Source: Virgifigura deserti (lineage in GTDB: Bacteria; Pseudomonadota; Alphaproteobacteria; Dongiales; Dongiaceae). Taken from it: a stretch of DNA of 64,000 nt. The notes beneath the pieces were generated by a model. That model did no database searches. It saw only the letters and a program-made list of their open reading frames with translations, and had not been told where the DNA came from. Numbering within the stretch: the stretch's first letter is position 1; each line of letters starts with the position of its first letter. Location: the NCBI GenBank assembly GCA_003576685.1, contig QOZR01000006.1, forward strand, positions 62,001 to 126,000. Reading direction: 5' to 3'. Shown here one piece after another: positions 16,388 to 24,684 of this stretch. The position numbers and the translations under genes are program-made.

Positions 16388-17808
16388 GACACTCGGCGCC
16401 GCTTCGCCCAGAGTTGCTGGAAGGTCCGGCCTTCGGGCGCCGGCAGATCGCGATGCGCGGTCCAGCCGCCGGCCAGCGGCAGCGACCGGAACCGCCCGCG
16501 GCGCCGGCCGAAGGCCCCGAGCAGGCCGGCCGCGATGGCGGCGGCAAAGCGGTAGAGCGCGGGTCTGCGGGCCAGAAAAGCCCAGAGTCTGAGCCCGTGG
16601 CGCGCGGCGGCCGGGGCAAGGTGCCGCTCGAACTCGCGCTCGCGCCAGTGGCGCATCATCTTCGGCAGCGGGATGCGCATCGGGCAGACGCTCTCGCAGC
16701 GACCGCAGAAGGTCGATGCATTGGGCAAATGCCCGGCCTCGCCGACGCCGAGCAGCGACGGCGTCAGCACGGCGCCCATCGGCCCCGGATAGACCCAGCC
16801 ATAGGCGTGTCCGCCGACCGCCTGATAGACTGGGCAGTGATTCAGGCAGGCGCCGCAGCGGATGCAGCGCAGCATGTCCTGGAACTCGGTGCCGAGCATC
16901 CGGCTGCGCCCGTTGTCGAGCAGGATCACGTGAAACTGCTCCGGCCCGTCGAGGTCGTTCGGCCGGCGCGGACCGGTCGAGAAGGTCGTGTAGACGGAGA
17001 ACTCCTGCCCAGTGGCGGAGCGCGCCAGCACGCGCAAGATGGTGCTGGCATCCTCCAGCGTCGGCACGACCTTCTCCAGGCTGGCGAGCACGATATGCAC
17101 CCGCGGCAGCGTCTGTGTCAGGTCACCATTGCCCTCGTTCGTCACGATCACGGTCGAGCCGGTCTCGGCGATCAGGAAATTGGCTCCGGTGATGCCGACA
17201 TCGGCGGCGAGGAAGCGGCTGCGCAGCCGAGCCCGCGCTTCGGCCAGCAGCGCCGGGGCCTCCCCGAGCGGACGCGCCGGGTCGAGATCGGCATGGGCGG
17301 CGCGGAAGGCGTCGGCGATCTGGTCCTTGTTGACGTGGATCGCGGGGGCGATCAGATGGCTCGGCGGCTCATGGCGAAGCTGGATGATATACTCGCCGAG
17401 GTCGGTCTCGACCGGCTCGATGCCGTGCGCCGCGAGATGCTCGTTCAGCGCGATCTCCTCGCCGATCATCGACTTGCCCTTGGTCACCGTGCGGGCGCCG
17501 GCGGCGCGGCAGATCTCCAGCACCGCCGACCGTGCCGCATCCGCGTCGGTGCACCAATGGACCTGTCCGCCAGCCTCGACGACCTTGGCCTCGAAACGCT
17601 CGAGATAGAAATCGAGGTTCTCCAGCACGTGGTCCTTGATGTCGCGGGCGGCATCGCGCAGCGCGTCGAATTCGGGCAGCCGCGCGGCGGCGCGGGCGCG
17701 GCGGTCGATGAAGTTCTCCTGGAAATTGCCGAGCGCCTTCTGCAGCGCCGGGTCGTCCAGGGCCGTTCGGGCATTCTCCTTGAAGCGGTGGCTCGTGGCC
17801 GTTTGCAT
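16384..17808 (-). CDS. lutB: Lactate utilisation iron-sulfur protein B
   Basis: A 474-residue LutB (YkgF type) protein. The LUD domain fills the first about 300 residues (AGARTVTKGKSMIGEEIALN, GITGANFLIAETGSTVIVTN). Two cysteine motifs for 4Fe-4S clusters follow: CIRCGACLNHCPVY near 312 and CGRCESVCPMRIPL near 368. With LutA and LutC it oxidises L-lactate to pyruvate and sends electrons to the respiratory chain. Its start is three bases after lutA. A long frame antisense to lutAB has no recognisable domains and is a high-GC shadow. Confidence 0.95.
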   Translation of the reverse strand: MQTATSHRFKENARTALDDPALQKALGNFQENFIDRRARAAARLPEFDALRDAARDIKDHVLENLDFYLERFEAKVVEAGGQVHWCTDADAARSAVLEICRAAGARTVTKGKSMIGEEIALNEHLAAHGIEPVETDLGEYIIQLRHEPPSHLIAPAIHVNKDQIADAFRAAHADLDPARPLGEAPALLAEARARLRSRFLAADVGITGANFLIAETGSTVIVTNEGNGDLTQTLPRVHIVLASLEKVVPTLEDASTILRVLARSATGQEFSVYTTFSTGPRRPNDLDGPEQFHVILLDNGRSRMLGTEFQDMLRCIRCGACLNHCPVYQAVGGHAYGWVYPGPMGAVLTPSLLGVGEAGHLPNASTFCGRCESVCPMRIPLPKMMRHWREREFERHLAPAAARHGLRLWAFLARRPALYRFAAAIAAGLLGAFGRRRGRFRSLPLAGGWTAHRDLPAPEGRTFQQLWAKRRRVS

Positions 17809-17811
17809 GGC

Positions 17812-18579
17812 CTACTCCGCCGCCTCGCCGATCGCCGGCCCCGCCGCCATGCCGGCGAGCACTTCCGCGACATGGCGCACGCGGACGGGATGGCCCTCGC
17901 GCTGCAGCTTGCCGGCCACGTTCATCAGGCAGCCGAGGTCGCCGGCGAGCAGCGTGTCGGCGCCGGTCCGGACGATATCCGCCGTCTTCTCGCCGACCAT
18001 CTTGTTGGAGATGTCCGGGTATTTGACGCAGAAGGTTCCCCCGAAGCCGCAGCAGATCTCGGCGCCGGGCAGCTCGACCCGGCGCAGGCCGGCGACGCTG
18101 TCCAGCAGCCGGCGCGGCTGCTCCTTGATCCCCAGTTCGCGCAGACCCGAACAGGCATCGTGGTAGGTGACGGCGCCGTCATAGCGGGCAGTGACCCGGT
18201 CCATGCCGCGGACATCGGTCAGAAAGGCGATCAGCTCGTAGGTGCGGTCGGCCAGCGCGCGGGCGCGGGGCAGCATCGTTGCATCCTCCGCGAACAGGGC
18301 CGGATAATGCGCGCGGATCATCCCGGCGCAGGAACCGCTCGGCGCCACCACATAATCGAACGCCTCGAACGCCTCGATCACCTGCAGGGCGATGGCGCGG
18401 GCGTCGGCCCGGTCGCCCGAATTGTAGGCCGGCTGGCCGCAGCAGGTCTGTGCCGCCGGCACCTCGACCCGGCAGCCCGCCTGCTCCAGCAGCTTCACCG
18501 CGGCAAAGCCGACGGTGGGGCGGAACAGATCGACGAGGCAGGTGACGAACAGCGCGACGCGGACCGGACCATCGGTCAT
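17812..18579 (-). CDS. lutA: Lactate utilisation protein A, cysteine-rich (CCG domain) subunit
   Basis: A 255-residue LutA (YkgE type) protein with two cysteine-rich CCG domains: TCCGQPAYNSGD in the first half and ICCGFGGTFCVKYPDISNKM in the second. These bind iron-sulfur or heterodisulfide-reductase type clusters. The start MTDGPVRVALFVTCLVDLFR is typical. It is the first gene of the leftward lut unit; 84 bases separate it from the AAA ATPase gene, with no clear regulatory site recognised. Confidence 0.95.
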   Translation of the reverse strand: MTDGPVRVALFVTCLVDLFRPTVGFAAVKLLEQAGCRVEVPAAQTCCGQPAYNSGDRADARAIALQVIEAFEAFDYVVAPSGSCAGMIRAHYPALFAEDATMLPRARALADRTYELIAFLTDVRGMDRVTARYDGAVTYHDACSGLRELGIKEQPRRLLDSVAGLRRVELPGAEICCGFGGTFCVKYPDISNKMVGEKTADIVRTGADTLLAGDLGCLMNVAGKLQREGHPVRVRHVAEVLAGMAAGPAIGEAAE

Positions 18580-18663
18580 TCAACGGCCTTCCGGTTAAGT
18601 CCCTTCAACCCATTCTGGAGAATGAGGGCGCATCCCACGGAAAGCAAGGATAAGACCTTATCT

Positions 18664-19470
18664 CTAGAGCTCGTCCAGGAATCGTTGCGGATCCGAAAGG
18701 AAGGCGCGGGTGATCGTCACATGCTCGAGCGCCTCGTAATCAGCCTCACGGATCGAGTCGCTCTCAAAGAGAAGAATGCGCGCGTCGGGGAAAGCCATCA
18801 GGATCGGCGAGTGGGTGGCGATCACGAACTGGCAGTCCTGATCGACGAGCTGCTTCATCATCGACATCAGCGCCAGCACCCGTAGCGGCGAGAGCGGCGT
18901 TTCGGGCTCGTCGAGCAGGTACAGGCCCTTGGGATGCAGGCGGCCCTGCAGCAGACGAAGGAAGCTTTCGCCATGCGAGGCCGCGTCGGGATCGTCGCCA
19001 TAGCGCGCGGCCAGGGCGGCGCGCTGGCCCCTTGCGACGCCGGTCGCCAAGCGCTGCGCGTAGGATCCTTCCTTGAAGGTCGCGCGCAACTCGTCCTCCT
19101 CGTCTTCGAGGCTACGGAGATCACCCATCACCCGCTTGGCGAAGCCGAAGGCATCCTCGGCGCGGAAGAAGAGCTTGTGCCTCGGATGGCGGCGGCGGGT
19201 GAAGACCAGGGCCTTGGCCAGGGCGCGGGCGGGTGCCAGGGTCGGGTCGCGGGCGATATCGGCACTGCCCGCCGCCACGGCGGACATACCGGCGGCGATC
19301 GCCTCAAGAATCGTCGATTTTCCCGACCCGTTCTCGCCGACGAAGAGAGTCACGGGAGTCGTGAAGGACAGCGACGTCAGGCCTCGGACGACCGGCAGGG
19401 TGAAGGGAAACACCTCGGCGGTGAGATCGATCCTTGGCCGGACGGCATCGAGAAAGAGCATGTGTGCCAC
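18664..19470 (-). CDS. AAA family ATPase (SMC/RecF-like, COG3910 type)
   Basis: A 268-residue stand-alone ATPase with Walker A VGENGSGKSTILEAIAAG, Walker B LYLLDEPETPLSPLR and the switch histidine in FVIATHSPILMAFPDARILL. It lacks the long coiled coil of SMC and the permease partners of transport ATPases. Proteins of this type are predicted ATPases of unknown role. The GTG at 19470 and an ATG at 19461 are both possible starts. It sits 29 bases after mltA. No nuclease or toxin partner is next to it, so a defence role is not supported. Confidence 0.85.
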   Translation of the reverse strand: MAHMLFLDAVRPRIDLTAEVFPFTLPVVRGLTSLSFTTPVTLFVGENGSGKSTILEAIAAGMSAVAAGSADIARDPTLAPARALAKALVFTRRRHPRHKLFFRAEDAFGFAKRVMGDLRSLEDEEDELRATFKEGSYAQRLATGVARGQRAALAARYGDDPDAASHGESFLRLLQGRLHPKGLYLLDEPETPLSPLRVLALMSMMKQLVDQDCQFVIATHSPILMAFPDARILLFESDSIREADYEALEHVTITRAFLSDPQRFLDEL

Positions 19471-19499
19471 CGGCTCTCGTTAGAAGCTTCGTCGCGGCC

Positions 19500-20765
19500 T
19501 CAGCTCACCCGGTCGCGCCGCTCGGCGACTGCCCGCGGCAGCAACAGATAATAGCGGCCGGTCTGCTTCATGCCGCCGGCGCGGTCCAGCGCCGCCTCGC
19601 CGGTGCCCCAGAAGAAGTCGCCGCGCACCGGCCCCTTGATCGCGCTGCCGGTATCCTGGGCCACCATCAGGCGGCGCATCGGCTGACCGGCCTCCGGCCC
19701 GCCGGCGGGCCAGGTGGTATCGAGCCACAGCGGCGCCCCCAGCGGCAGGAAGGCCGGGTCGACGGCCAAGCTCCGCATCGCCGTCAAGGGCAGACCCATC
19801 GCGCCGACGGGACCCTCGCCCTCGATCTCGCGGAAGAAAATGTAGCGCCGGTTCTTGTACATCAGCTCCCGCGCCTCGGCCGGGTTGGCGCGCAGCCAGT
19901 CGCGCACCGCCTGCATCGATGCATCCTCGCGCGAGACGGACCCATTGTCGATCAGGGTGCGGGCGATCCCGAAAAAGGGATGGCCGTTATTGGCGGCGTA
20001 GCCGACCCGGATGCGCTCACCGTTCTCGAGCTGGACCCGTCCAGATCCCTGGATATGCAGGAAGAAGGCGTCGACCGGGTCATCCAGCCACAGCAGCTCG
20101 AGACCGTCACCGTCGAGCGCGCCTTCGTCGATCGCCTCGCGCGTCAGATAGGGTTGCAGCCGCCCGTCGACGACGCGCCCCACCAGGACCTCGCCCGGCA
20201 GGTCGGCGCGGAACTTCTGAAGGTCGACCGTGACCATGTCGGCGGGGCGGCGATAGAGCGGCGCGGAAAACTCCGCGCTGGGTTGCCGGGCGCCACGCAG
20301 CTCGATTTCGTAATAGCCGGTGAACAGGCCGTCCGGATCCCCGTCAGCTCCATCGCCGGCGGAAACCGCGTAGGGCGTGAAGGCGGCCTCGAAAAACCGG
20401 CGCGCCGCCGCGTCGTCACCGGCGGGCACGGCATTCAGCGCCTCGCAGGGGCCGCGCCAGTCAGCCACAGTGCCGGCGAGGCCGTCGGGGCCGATCGGGC
20501 GATCATTCGGCTGCGCCATGAAACGGCCGCAGGAGCGGCGGAGGGCGGGCAGGGCCTCGCTGGTCCGGTCCTCCGTCCAGCCGGGCAGATCGGCGAAGGT
20601 GACTTTCGAAAAAACCGCCGTGGGCGCCTGCGGGGGCGCCTCGGAGACTGTCTCCGGGGCCGGAGGAGCCGGAGGTTCGGGCGGCGGCGGCGCCTCTTCC
20701 GGAGCGCAGGCGGTCAGCAGCAGCGCGGTCGTCAGTGCGAGCGCAACGCCGAGAGCGGATCGCAT
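19500..20765 (-). CDS. mltA: Membrane-bound lytic murein transglycosylase A
   Basis: A 421-residue lipoprotein: signal peptide with lipobox LLTAC (Cys20), a proline-rich linker at about 25-45, then MltA and 3D domains. GLFTGYYEIELRGARQPS starts the MltA domain; the 3D barrel shows RLMVAQDTGSAIKGPVRGDF and FFWGTGEAALDRAGGM with the catalytic aspartates. The enzyme cleaves peptidoglycan to anhydromuropeptides at the inner face of the outer membrane. It follows the Tim44-like gene by four bases, a pairing widely conserved in alphaproteobacteria. Confidence 0.96.
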   Translation of the reverse strand: MRSALGVALALTTALLLTACAPEEAPPPPEPPAPPAPETVSEAPPQAPTAVFSKVTFADLPGWTEDRTSEALPALRRSCGRFMAQPNDRPIGPDGLAGTVADWRGPCEALNAVPAGDDAAARRFFEAAFTPYAVSAGDGADGDPDGLFTGYYEIELRGARQPSAEFSAPLYRRPADMVTVDLQKFRADLPGEVLVGRVVDGRLQPYLTREAIDEGALDGDGLELLWLDDPVDAFFLHIQGSGRVQLENGERIRVGYAANNGHPFFGIARTLIDNGSVSREDASMQAVRDWLRANPAEARELMYKNRRYIFFREIEGEGPVGAMGLPLTAMRSLAVDPAFLPLGAPLWLDTTWPAGGPEAGQPMRRLMVAQDTGSAIKGPVRGDFFWGTGEAALDRAGGMKQTGRYYLLLPRAVAERRDRVS

Positions 20766-20769
20766 GCCG

Positions 20770-21471
20770 CTAGTTCGGGCTGCTCGTGGCGATCAGGGCC
20801 CAGTTGGGATCCCGCGACCGGGTGTTACGCGCGAAGGTCCAGATGTCGGTCACGGTCGCGACATGCGACGGATCGCCGTCGAGGATCCGGCCCTCGCTGT
20901 CGCGGGTGACGTTGATCTGCTCGGAGACGAACTTGACCGTCACGAGCGCCATGCGCCCCTGGAGCTCCGCCTCGATAATATCGGCGCTGGTGATACCGAC
21001 CAGCGTGGTTTCCAGGGTTTCGTTCGCCTTGGTCCGCTCCGTGATCGCGGTGCTGAAATTCTCGAAGACCTCGTCGCTCAACAGCGGCCGCAGGGTCGTC
21101 GTGTCGCCGGCGGCATAGGCACCGACGATCATCTCGAACGCGGCACGCGCCCCGGCGGTGAACCCGTTCGGATCGAAGCTTTGATCCACGGCCTGGATTT
21201 GCGCGACGCCCGCCTGCAATGGCGAGGCGCCGGCCTCGACCGTGGGTGACGGCGCCACGCCCTCGGGGGGCGCCGGCCGGTTGCGGTCGGGAAGCGGCAC
21301 GACCTTGTCGCCCTTCTCTTTCTTCATCTCTTCGGCCCGGCGACCATTGAACAGATCGCGTTGCCGTTCATGCCCGGTTCGACGTCCCAGCACGCTCCGC
21401 AGACGCATCACCAGAAATACGGCGATCATCGCGAAGAAGATGATATCGAGGAATTGAAAGCCTTCGCCCAT
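20770..21471 (-). CDS. Tim44/TimA-like inner membrane protein
   Basis: A 233-residue protein with an N-terminal membrane anchor (FLDIIFFAMIAVFLVMRLRS), a charged proline-containing linker and a C-terminal Tim44-like domain from about 95 on (FTAGARAAFEMIVGAYAAGD, LLSDEVFENFSTAI, VATVTDIWTFARNTRSRDPN). In mitochondria Tim44 tethers the import motor; the bacterial relatives are membrane-attached and of uncertain function. It stands divergent from fxsA with mltA downstream, the usual alphaproteobacterial order. Confidence 0.93.
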   Translation of the reverse strand: MGEGFQFLDIIFFAMIAVFLVMRLRSVLGRRTGHERQRDLFNGRRAEEMKKEKGDKVVPLPDRNRPAPPEGVAPSPTVEAGASPLQAGVAQIQAVDQSFDPNGFTAGARAAFEMIVGAYAAGDTTTLRPLLSDEVFENFSTAITERTKANETLETTLVGITSADIIEAELQGRMALVTVKFVSEQINVTRDSEGRILDGDPSHVATVTDIWTFARNTRSRDPNWALIATSSPN

Positions 21472-21639
21472 TCTCCAGGTCCGGTAATCGATCCGTCAGG
21501 AAGGGCTCAGCGGCTGGACCCTGCGGGGGTAGTGCGCTAAATCACCCTGAGTGCACCGCATCGGCAGGCTGTTAATCTTTCCGGCCTACCGACCCGCCCA
21601 TTATCAGAGAGATAGGAAATTCCCGGACAAAGAGCAAGC

Positions 21640-22179
21640 ATGCCGGTCGTAATCCTGCTGACACTCATCATTTTGCCTATGGCCGAAATCGCCGTTTTCA
21701 TCATAGTCGGCGAGGAAATCGGCGTCTGGCGGACGATCGCCCTCGTTTTTCTGTCCGCCTTTGCGGGGCTCATCCTGCTGCGGGTTCAGGGCCTCGTCAC
21801 CCTGACCCGGGTGCGGGCCGCCCTGAATCGCGGGGAGGCGCCCGCGGCGGAGCTGTTTCGTGGCGCCTGCCTGCTGGCTGCCGGAATCCTGTTGCTGATT
21901 CCCGGTTTTCTGACGGATGCGATCGGGCTTCTCCTGCTGCTGCCGCCGGTGCGCGACGGCCTGCGCCGCGCCCTTGGACGGGGAATCGGGGTCCGGGGGC
22001 CTGGGGGACCGGGAGGACATAGACCCGGGGGACAGAAACCTGGAGCAAGGGGACCGGGCCGGCCCGGTCCCGTGATCGAGGGTGATTTCGAGGAGCTGCC
22101 GACGCGGGAGGGCGATCGGAACTCGGACGGACGTCCGCCGGAGGATGGGTCCGGCCGCGATGGAGAGCCGCGCCAATGA
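21640..22179 (+). CDS. fxsA: FxsA family membrane protein
   Basis: A 179-residue cytoplasmic-membrane protein with FxsA helices in the first 110 residues (VVILLTLIILPMAEIAVFII, GVWRTIALVFLSAFAGLILL, ACLLAAGILLLIPGFLTDAI). E. coli FxsA relieves F exclusion of phage T7; the native role is unknown. The last 60 residues are glycine- and proline-rich (RGPGGPGGHRPGG) and likely disordered. It heads a rightward unit and overlaps the phosphatase gene by ATGA. Confidence 0.93.
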   Translation: MPVVILLTLIILPMAEIAVFIIVGEEIGVWRTIALVFLSAFAGLILLRVQGLVTLTRVRAALNRGEAPAAELFRGACLLAAGILLLIPGFLTDAIGLLLLLPPVRDGLRRALGRGIGVRGPGGPGGHRPGGQKPGARGPGRPGPVIEGDFEELPTREGDRNSDGRPPEDGSGRDGEPRQ

Positions 22180-22754
22180 TCCTCATCCGCCATGGTCAGT
22201 CGGAGTTCAACATCGCCTTCGACGCGACCCGCATCGACCCGGGCATTCCCGATCCGAAGCTGACCGACAAGGGACGGCGGCAGGCGCGCGCGGTCGCCGA
22301 GGCGCTGCGGGACGAACGGATCGAGCGGTTGATCGTCAGCCCCTACACGCGGACGCTCGAGACGGCGACGGCCATCGCCGAGCGGCTTTCGCTGCCGATC
22401 ACGATCGAGCCGCTGGTGCGGGAACGCGCATTCTTCGTCTGCGACATCGGCAGCCCGCGGGCGGAGCTGACGCTGACTTGGCCGCGCTACCGCTTCGATC
22501 ATCTGGAGGAATGCTGGTGGCCGAACGAGGAGAGCGAGACCGAGCTGCTCGACCGCTGTGCCCGGTTCCGCGCGGCGATGGCGGCAACGGCGGACTGGCG
22601 CCGCGTCGCCGTCGTCACCCATTGGGGATTCATCCGCGGGCTGACCGGGCACGAAGCGGAGAATTGCGAGATGATCCGCTTCGATCCGGTCGCCGGCCGG
22701 ATCGACCCGCAGATCGACGATATCTGCGGGATTGAGCCGCCGCCGGATCCGTGA
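22176..22754 (+). CDS. Histidine phosphatase family protein
   Basis: A 192-residue phosphoglycerate-mutase-like phosphatase. The catalytic LIRHGQSEFN motif is at the N-terminus, LIVSPYTRTLETA gives the phosphate-pocket arginine, and VAVVTHWGFIRGLTG the second catalytic histidine. The substrate cannot be told from sequence; the family covers sugar phosphates, nucleotides and phosphoproteins. Coupled to fxsA, 86 bases before secB. Confidence 0.92.
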   Translation: MILIRHGQSEFNIAFDATRIDPGIPDPKLTDKGRRQARAVAEALRDERIERLIVSPYTRTLETATAIAERLSLPITIEPLVRERAFFVCDIGSPRAELTLTWPRYRFDHLEECWWPNEESETELLDRCARFRAAMAATADWRRVAVVTHWGFIRGLTGHEAENCEMIRFDPVAGRIDPQIDDICGIEPPPDP

Positions 22755-22840
22755 TAGCCACTCGAATAGCCATTGAATTGCTTTCCTGTCTCTCGCGGCC
22801 CTGTTTTCCCGGCCGCGCTCGCCGCTTCGAGGATTAACGG

Positions 22841-23368
22841 ATGTCCGACACATCGACCGATACCGCCCCAGGAACGCAGGCTGGGGCGCAGAACGGCGCA
22901 CAGCCCGGCGCGCAGCGGCTGCCGATCATCGTCCTAGCCCAGTATCTGAAGGATCTTTCGTTCGAGAACCCGAACGCCCCCGGAGCGATTCGGGAGGGGG
23001 CCAAGCCGCCGCAAGGCCAAGTTCAGGTCGATGTGCGGGCCAAGCCGATGGGCGAATCCACCTTCGAGGTCGTGCTGAGTCTGCGCGCCGAAGCGAAGCA
23101 CGGCGAACAACTCGCCTATCTGCTGGAAATGGAGTATGGCGGCGTGTTCAGGACCGGCGCGATTCCCCCCGAAGCCGTCGAGCCGTTGATCATGATCGAG
23201 GGGCCGCGCCTGTTGTTCCCGTTCGCGCGGAACATCATCATGAGCGCGAGCCGCGATGGCGGCTTCGCGCCGCTGCTGATCAATCCGATCGATTTCGCCG
23301 CGCTCTATCGCGAGCATCGCCAGCGCGCCATGCAGGCGCAGGCCGCAGGCGCCGAAGCAACCGCCTAG
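22841..23368 (+). CDS. secB: Protein-export chaperone SecB
   Basis: A 175-residue SecB, longer than the E. coli protein because of an Ala/Gly/Gln-rich N-terminal stretch (GTQAGAQNGAQPGAQ). The conserved core reads IVLAQYLKDLSFENPNAP, and LLFPFARNIIMSASRDGGFA with PLLINPIDFAALYR near the end. SecB tetramers hold outer-membrane and periplasmic precursors unfolded and deliver them to SecA. It converges on dnaQ; a 9-bp hairpin joins the two 3' ends. Confidence 0.97.
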   Translation: MSDTSTDTAPGTQAGAQNGAQPGAQRLPIIVLAQYLKDLSFENPNAPGAIREGAKPPQGQVQVDVRAKPMGESTFEVVLSLRAEAKHGEQLAYLLEMEYGGVFRTGAIPPEAVEPLIMIEGPRLLFPFARNIIMSASRDGGFAPLLINPIDFAALYREHRQRAMQAQAAGAEATA

Positions 23369-23373
23369 AGCAC

Positions 23374-23401
23374 GATCCGATCAGGCCGTCCAGATCGGAT
23401 C
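23374..23401. terminator. Hairpin between convergent secB and dnaQ
   Basis: Perfect 9-base arms GATCCGATC (23374-23382) and GATCGGATC (23393-23401) with a 10-base loop. It overlaps the dnaQ stop codon and lies just behind the secB stop. Both gene ends share it, so it could terminate in both directions, though no T-tract follows. AGAGCACGATCCGATCAGG at 23367-23385 also occurs, inverted, in the repeat at 33.7 kb. Confidence 0.55.
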
Positions 23402-24052
23402 CTTAAGCTTCGTGAGAAAGGCCGCATGGGCGGCTTGCTCCTCTGCCGTCGGCGCGTGCGGACGCGGCGGTCGGGCGATCCGCTGGCTTACCGAGACCGC
23501 GGCGGTCGCGGACGGCTGCATCACCAGATCAAGGCCGACCTGACGACCGCCGACCAGTTCCAGATAGACTTCGGCCAGCAACTCCGAATCGAGCAGCGCC
23601 CCATGCTTGGTCCGTGCTGAGTTGTCGATCGCGAAGCGACGGCACAGCGCGTCCAAGCTGGCCTGGGCGCCCGGAAACTTCTGGCGCGCGATCAGCAGCG
23701 TGTCGGTGGCGCGTTCTGGCGGCAAGAGCGGGCGGCCGCAGCGGCTCAGTTCGGCATTGAGGAATCCCATGTCGAACTCGGCGTTGTGGATCACCAGCGG
23801 TGCGTCACCGATGAAGGCCAGGAACTCGTCGACGATCTCGGCGAAACGAGGCTGGTCCGCCAGGAATTCCGTCGTTAGCCCGTGCACATCCGCTGCGCCC
23901 TTGGAAACCTCGCGCTCCGGGTTCAGGTAGCGTTGGAAGCTGCGGCCGGTCGGCAGGTGATTGACCAGCTCCAGGCAGGCGATCTCGACCAGCCGGTCGC
24001 CGCCCGCGGCGTCGAGGCCGGTCGTTTCGGTATCGAGGACGATCTCGCGCAT
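23381..24052 (-). CDS. dnaQ: DNA polymerase III epsilon subunit (3'-5' exonuclease)
   Basis: A 223-residue proofreading exonuclease of the DEDDh type. ExoI IVLDTETTGLDAAGGDRLVE, ExoII VIHNAEFDMGFLNAEL and ExoIII TKHGALLDSELLAEVYLEL hold the metal-binding residues and general-base histidine. The start at 24052 follows an ideal AAGGAG site at six bases; upstream in-frame ATGs are worse. A C-terminal tail (HAPTAEEQAAHAAFLTKLKD) likely contacts the polymerase alpha subunit. It is in the leftward oriC-flanking group with coaE, aroE, maf and ppsR. Confidence 0.96.
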   Translation of the reverse strand: MREIVLDTETTGLDAAGGDRLVEIACLELVNHLPTGRSFQRYLNPEREVSKGAADVHGLTTEFLADQPRFAEIVDEFLAFIGDAPLVIHNAEFDMGFLNAELSRCGRPLLPPERATDTLLIARQKFPGAQASLDALCRRFAIDNSARTKHGALLDSELLAEVYLELVGGRQVGLDLVMQPSATAAVSVSQRIARPPRPHAPTAEEQAAHAAFLTKLKDPIWTA

Positions 24053-24062
24053 TCTAACTCCT

Positions 24063-24680
24063 TCAAGCATCGCCGCGGCAGCCACAGCCTGCGCAGCGAC
24101 GCATCACTTTGACGATGCGGATCAGGGCGCGCAAGGTCGCGCGCCGATCGCCCCCGGTCCGGACGACGAAATCCGCACGGCGGCGCTTCTCGGCATCCGG
24201 CATCTGGCGCGCCTCGATCGCGGCGAGGCGGTCCGGCGTCATGTCGGGTCGTCGCAGCACCCGCGCGCGCTGCAGGAAACGCGGCGCCGACACGACGATC
24301 GTCGCGTCGCAGCGCCGGTCGGCGCCGGTCTCGAACAGCAACGGAACATCCAGCACGACGACGGGCGCCTGCGCCGCTGTGGCACGGGCCAGGAATCGCC
24401 GCTCGGCGCGTCGGACGAGCGGGTGAAGAATCGCTTCGAGCCGCTTCAGCTGCACCGGATCCCCGAACACGCGCCGGGCCAAGGCCGGCCGGTCGACGGC
24501 GCCGTTCCGGACGACGCCCGGAAAGCTCGCTTCCACCGCGGCGACGGCCGCGCCGCGCGCACCGAGCAGCCGATGCACGGTCGCGTCGGCGTCATGGACC
24601 GGAATGCCGCAGCGGCGGAGCATCGCCGCGGCGGTCGTCTTTCCCATGCCGATCGAGCCCGTCAGGCCGAGGATCACCAT
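24063..24680 (-). CDS. coaE: Dephospho-CoA kinase
   Basis: A 205-residue P-loop kinase that phosphorylates the 3' hydroxyl of dephospho-CoA, the last step of coenzyme A synthesis. MVILGLTGSIGMGKTTAAAM sets the start and Walker A; GIPVHDADATVHRLL and VVVLDVPLLFETGADRRCDA are family motifs. The frame is open further upstream without family similarity. The C-terminus ends with a cysteine-rich CAGCGCRGDA tail that is unusual for the family. Confidence 0.96.
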   Translation of the reverse strand: MVILGLTGSIGMGKTTAAAMLRRCGIPVHDADATVHRLLGARGAAVAAVEASFPGVVRNGAVDRPALARRVFGDPVQLKRLEAILHPLVRRAERRFLARATAAQAPVVVLDVPLLFETGADRRCDATIVVSAPRFLQRARVLRRPDMTPDRLAAIEARQMPDAEKRRRADFVVRTGGDRRATLRALIRIVKVMRRCAGCGCRGDA

Positions 24681-24684
24681 CGCA

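Noticed and set aside
16414..18885. Very long open frame antisense to lutA-lutB
   Set aside because: It mirrors conserved lut genes, has no recognisable domain, and such antisense frames are common in high-GC DNA because of codon third-position bias.
18664..19470. AAA ATPase as part of a phage-defence system
   Set aside because: No nuclease, toxin, reverse transcriptase or other effector is next to it; neighbours are mltA and lut genes.
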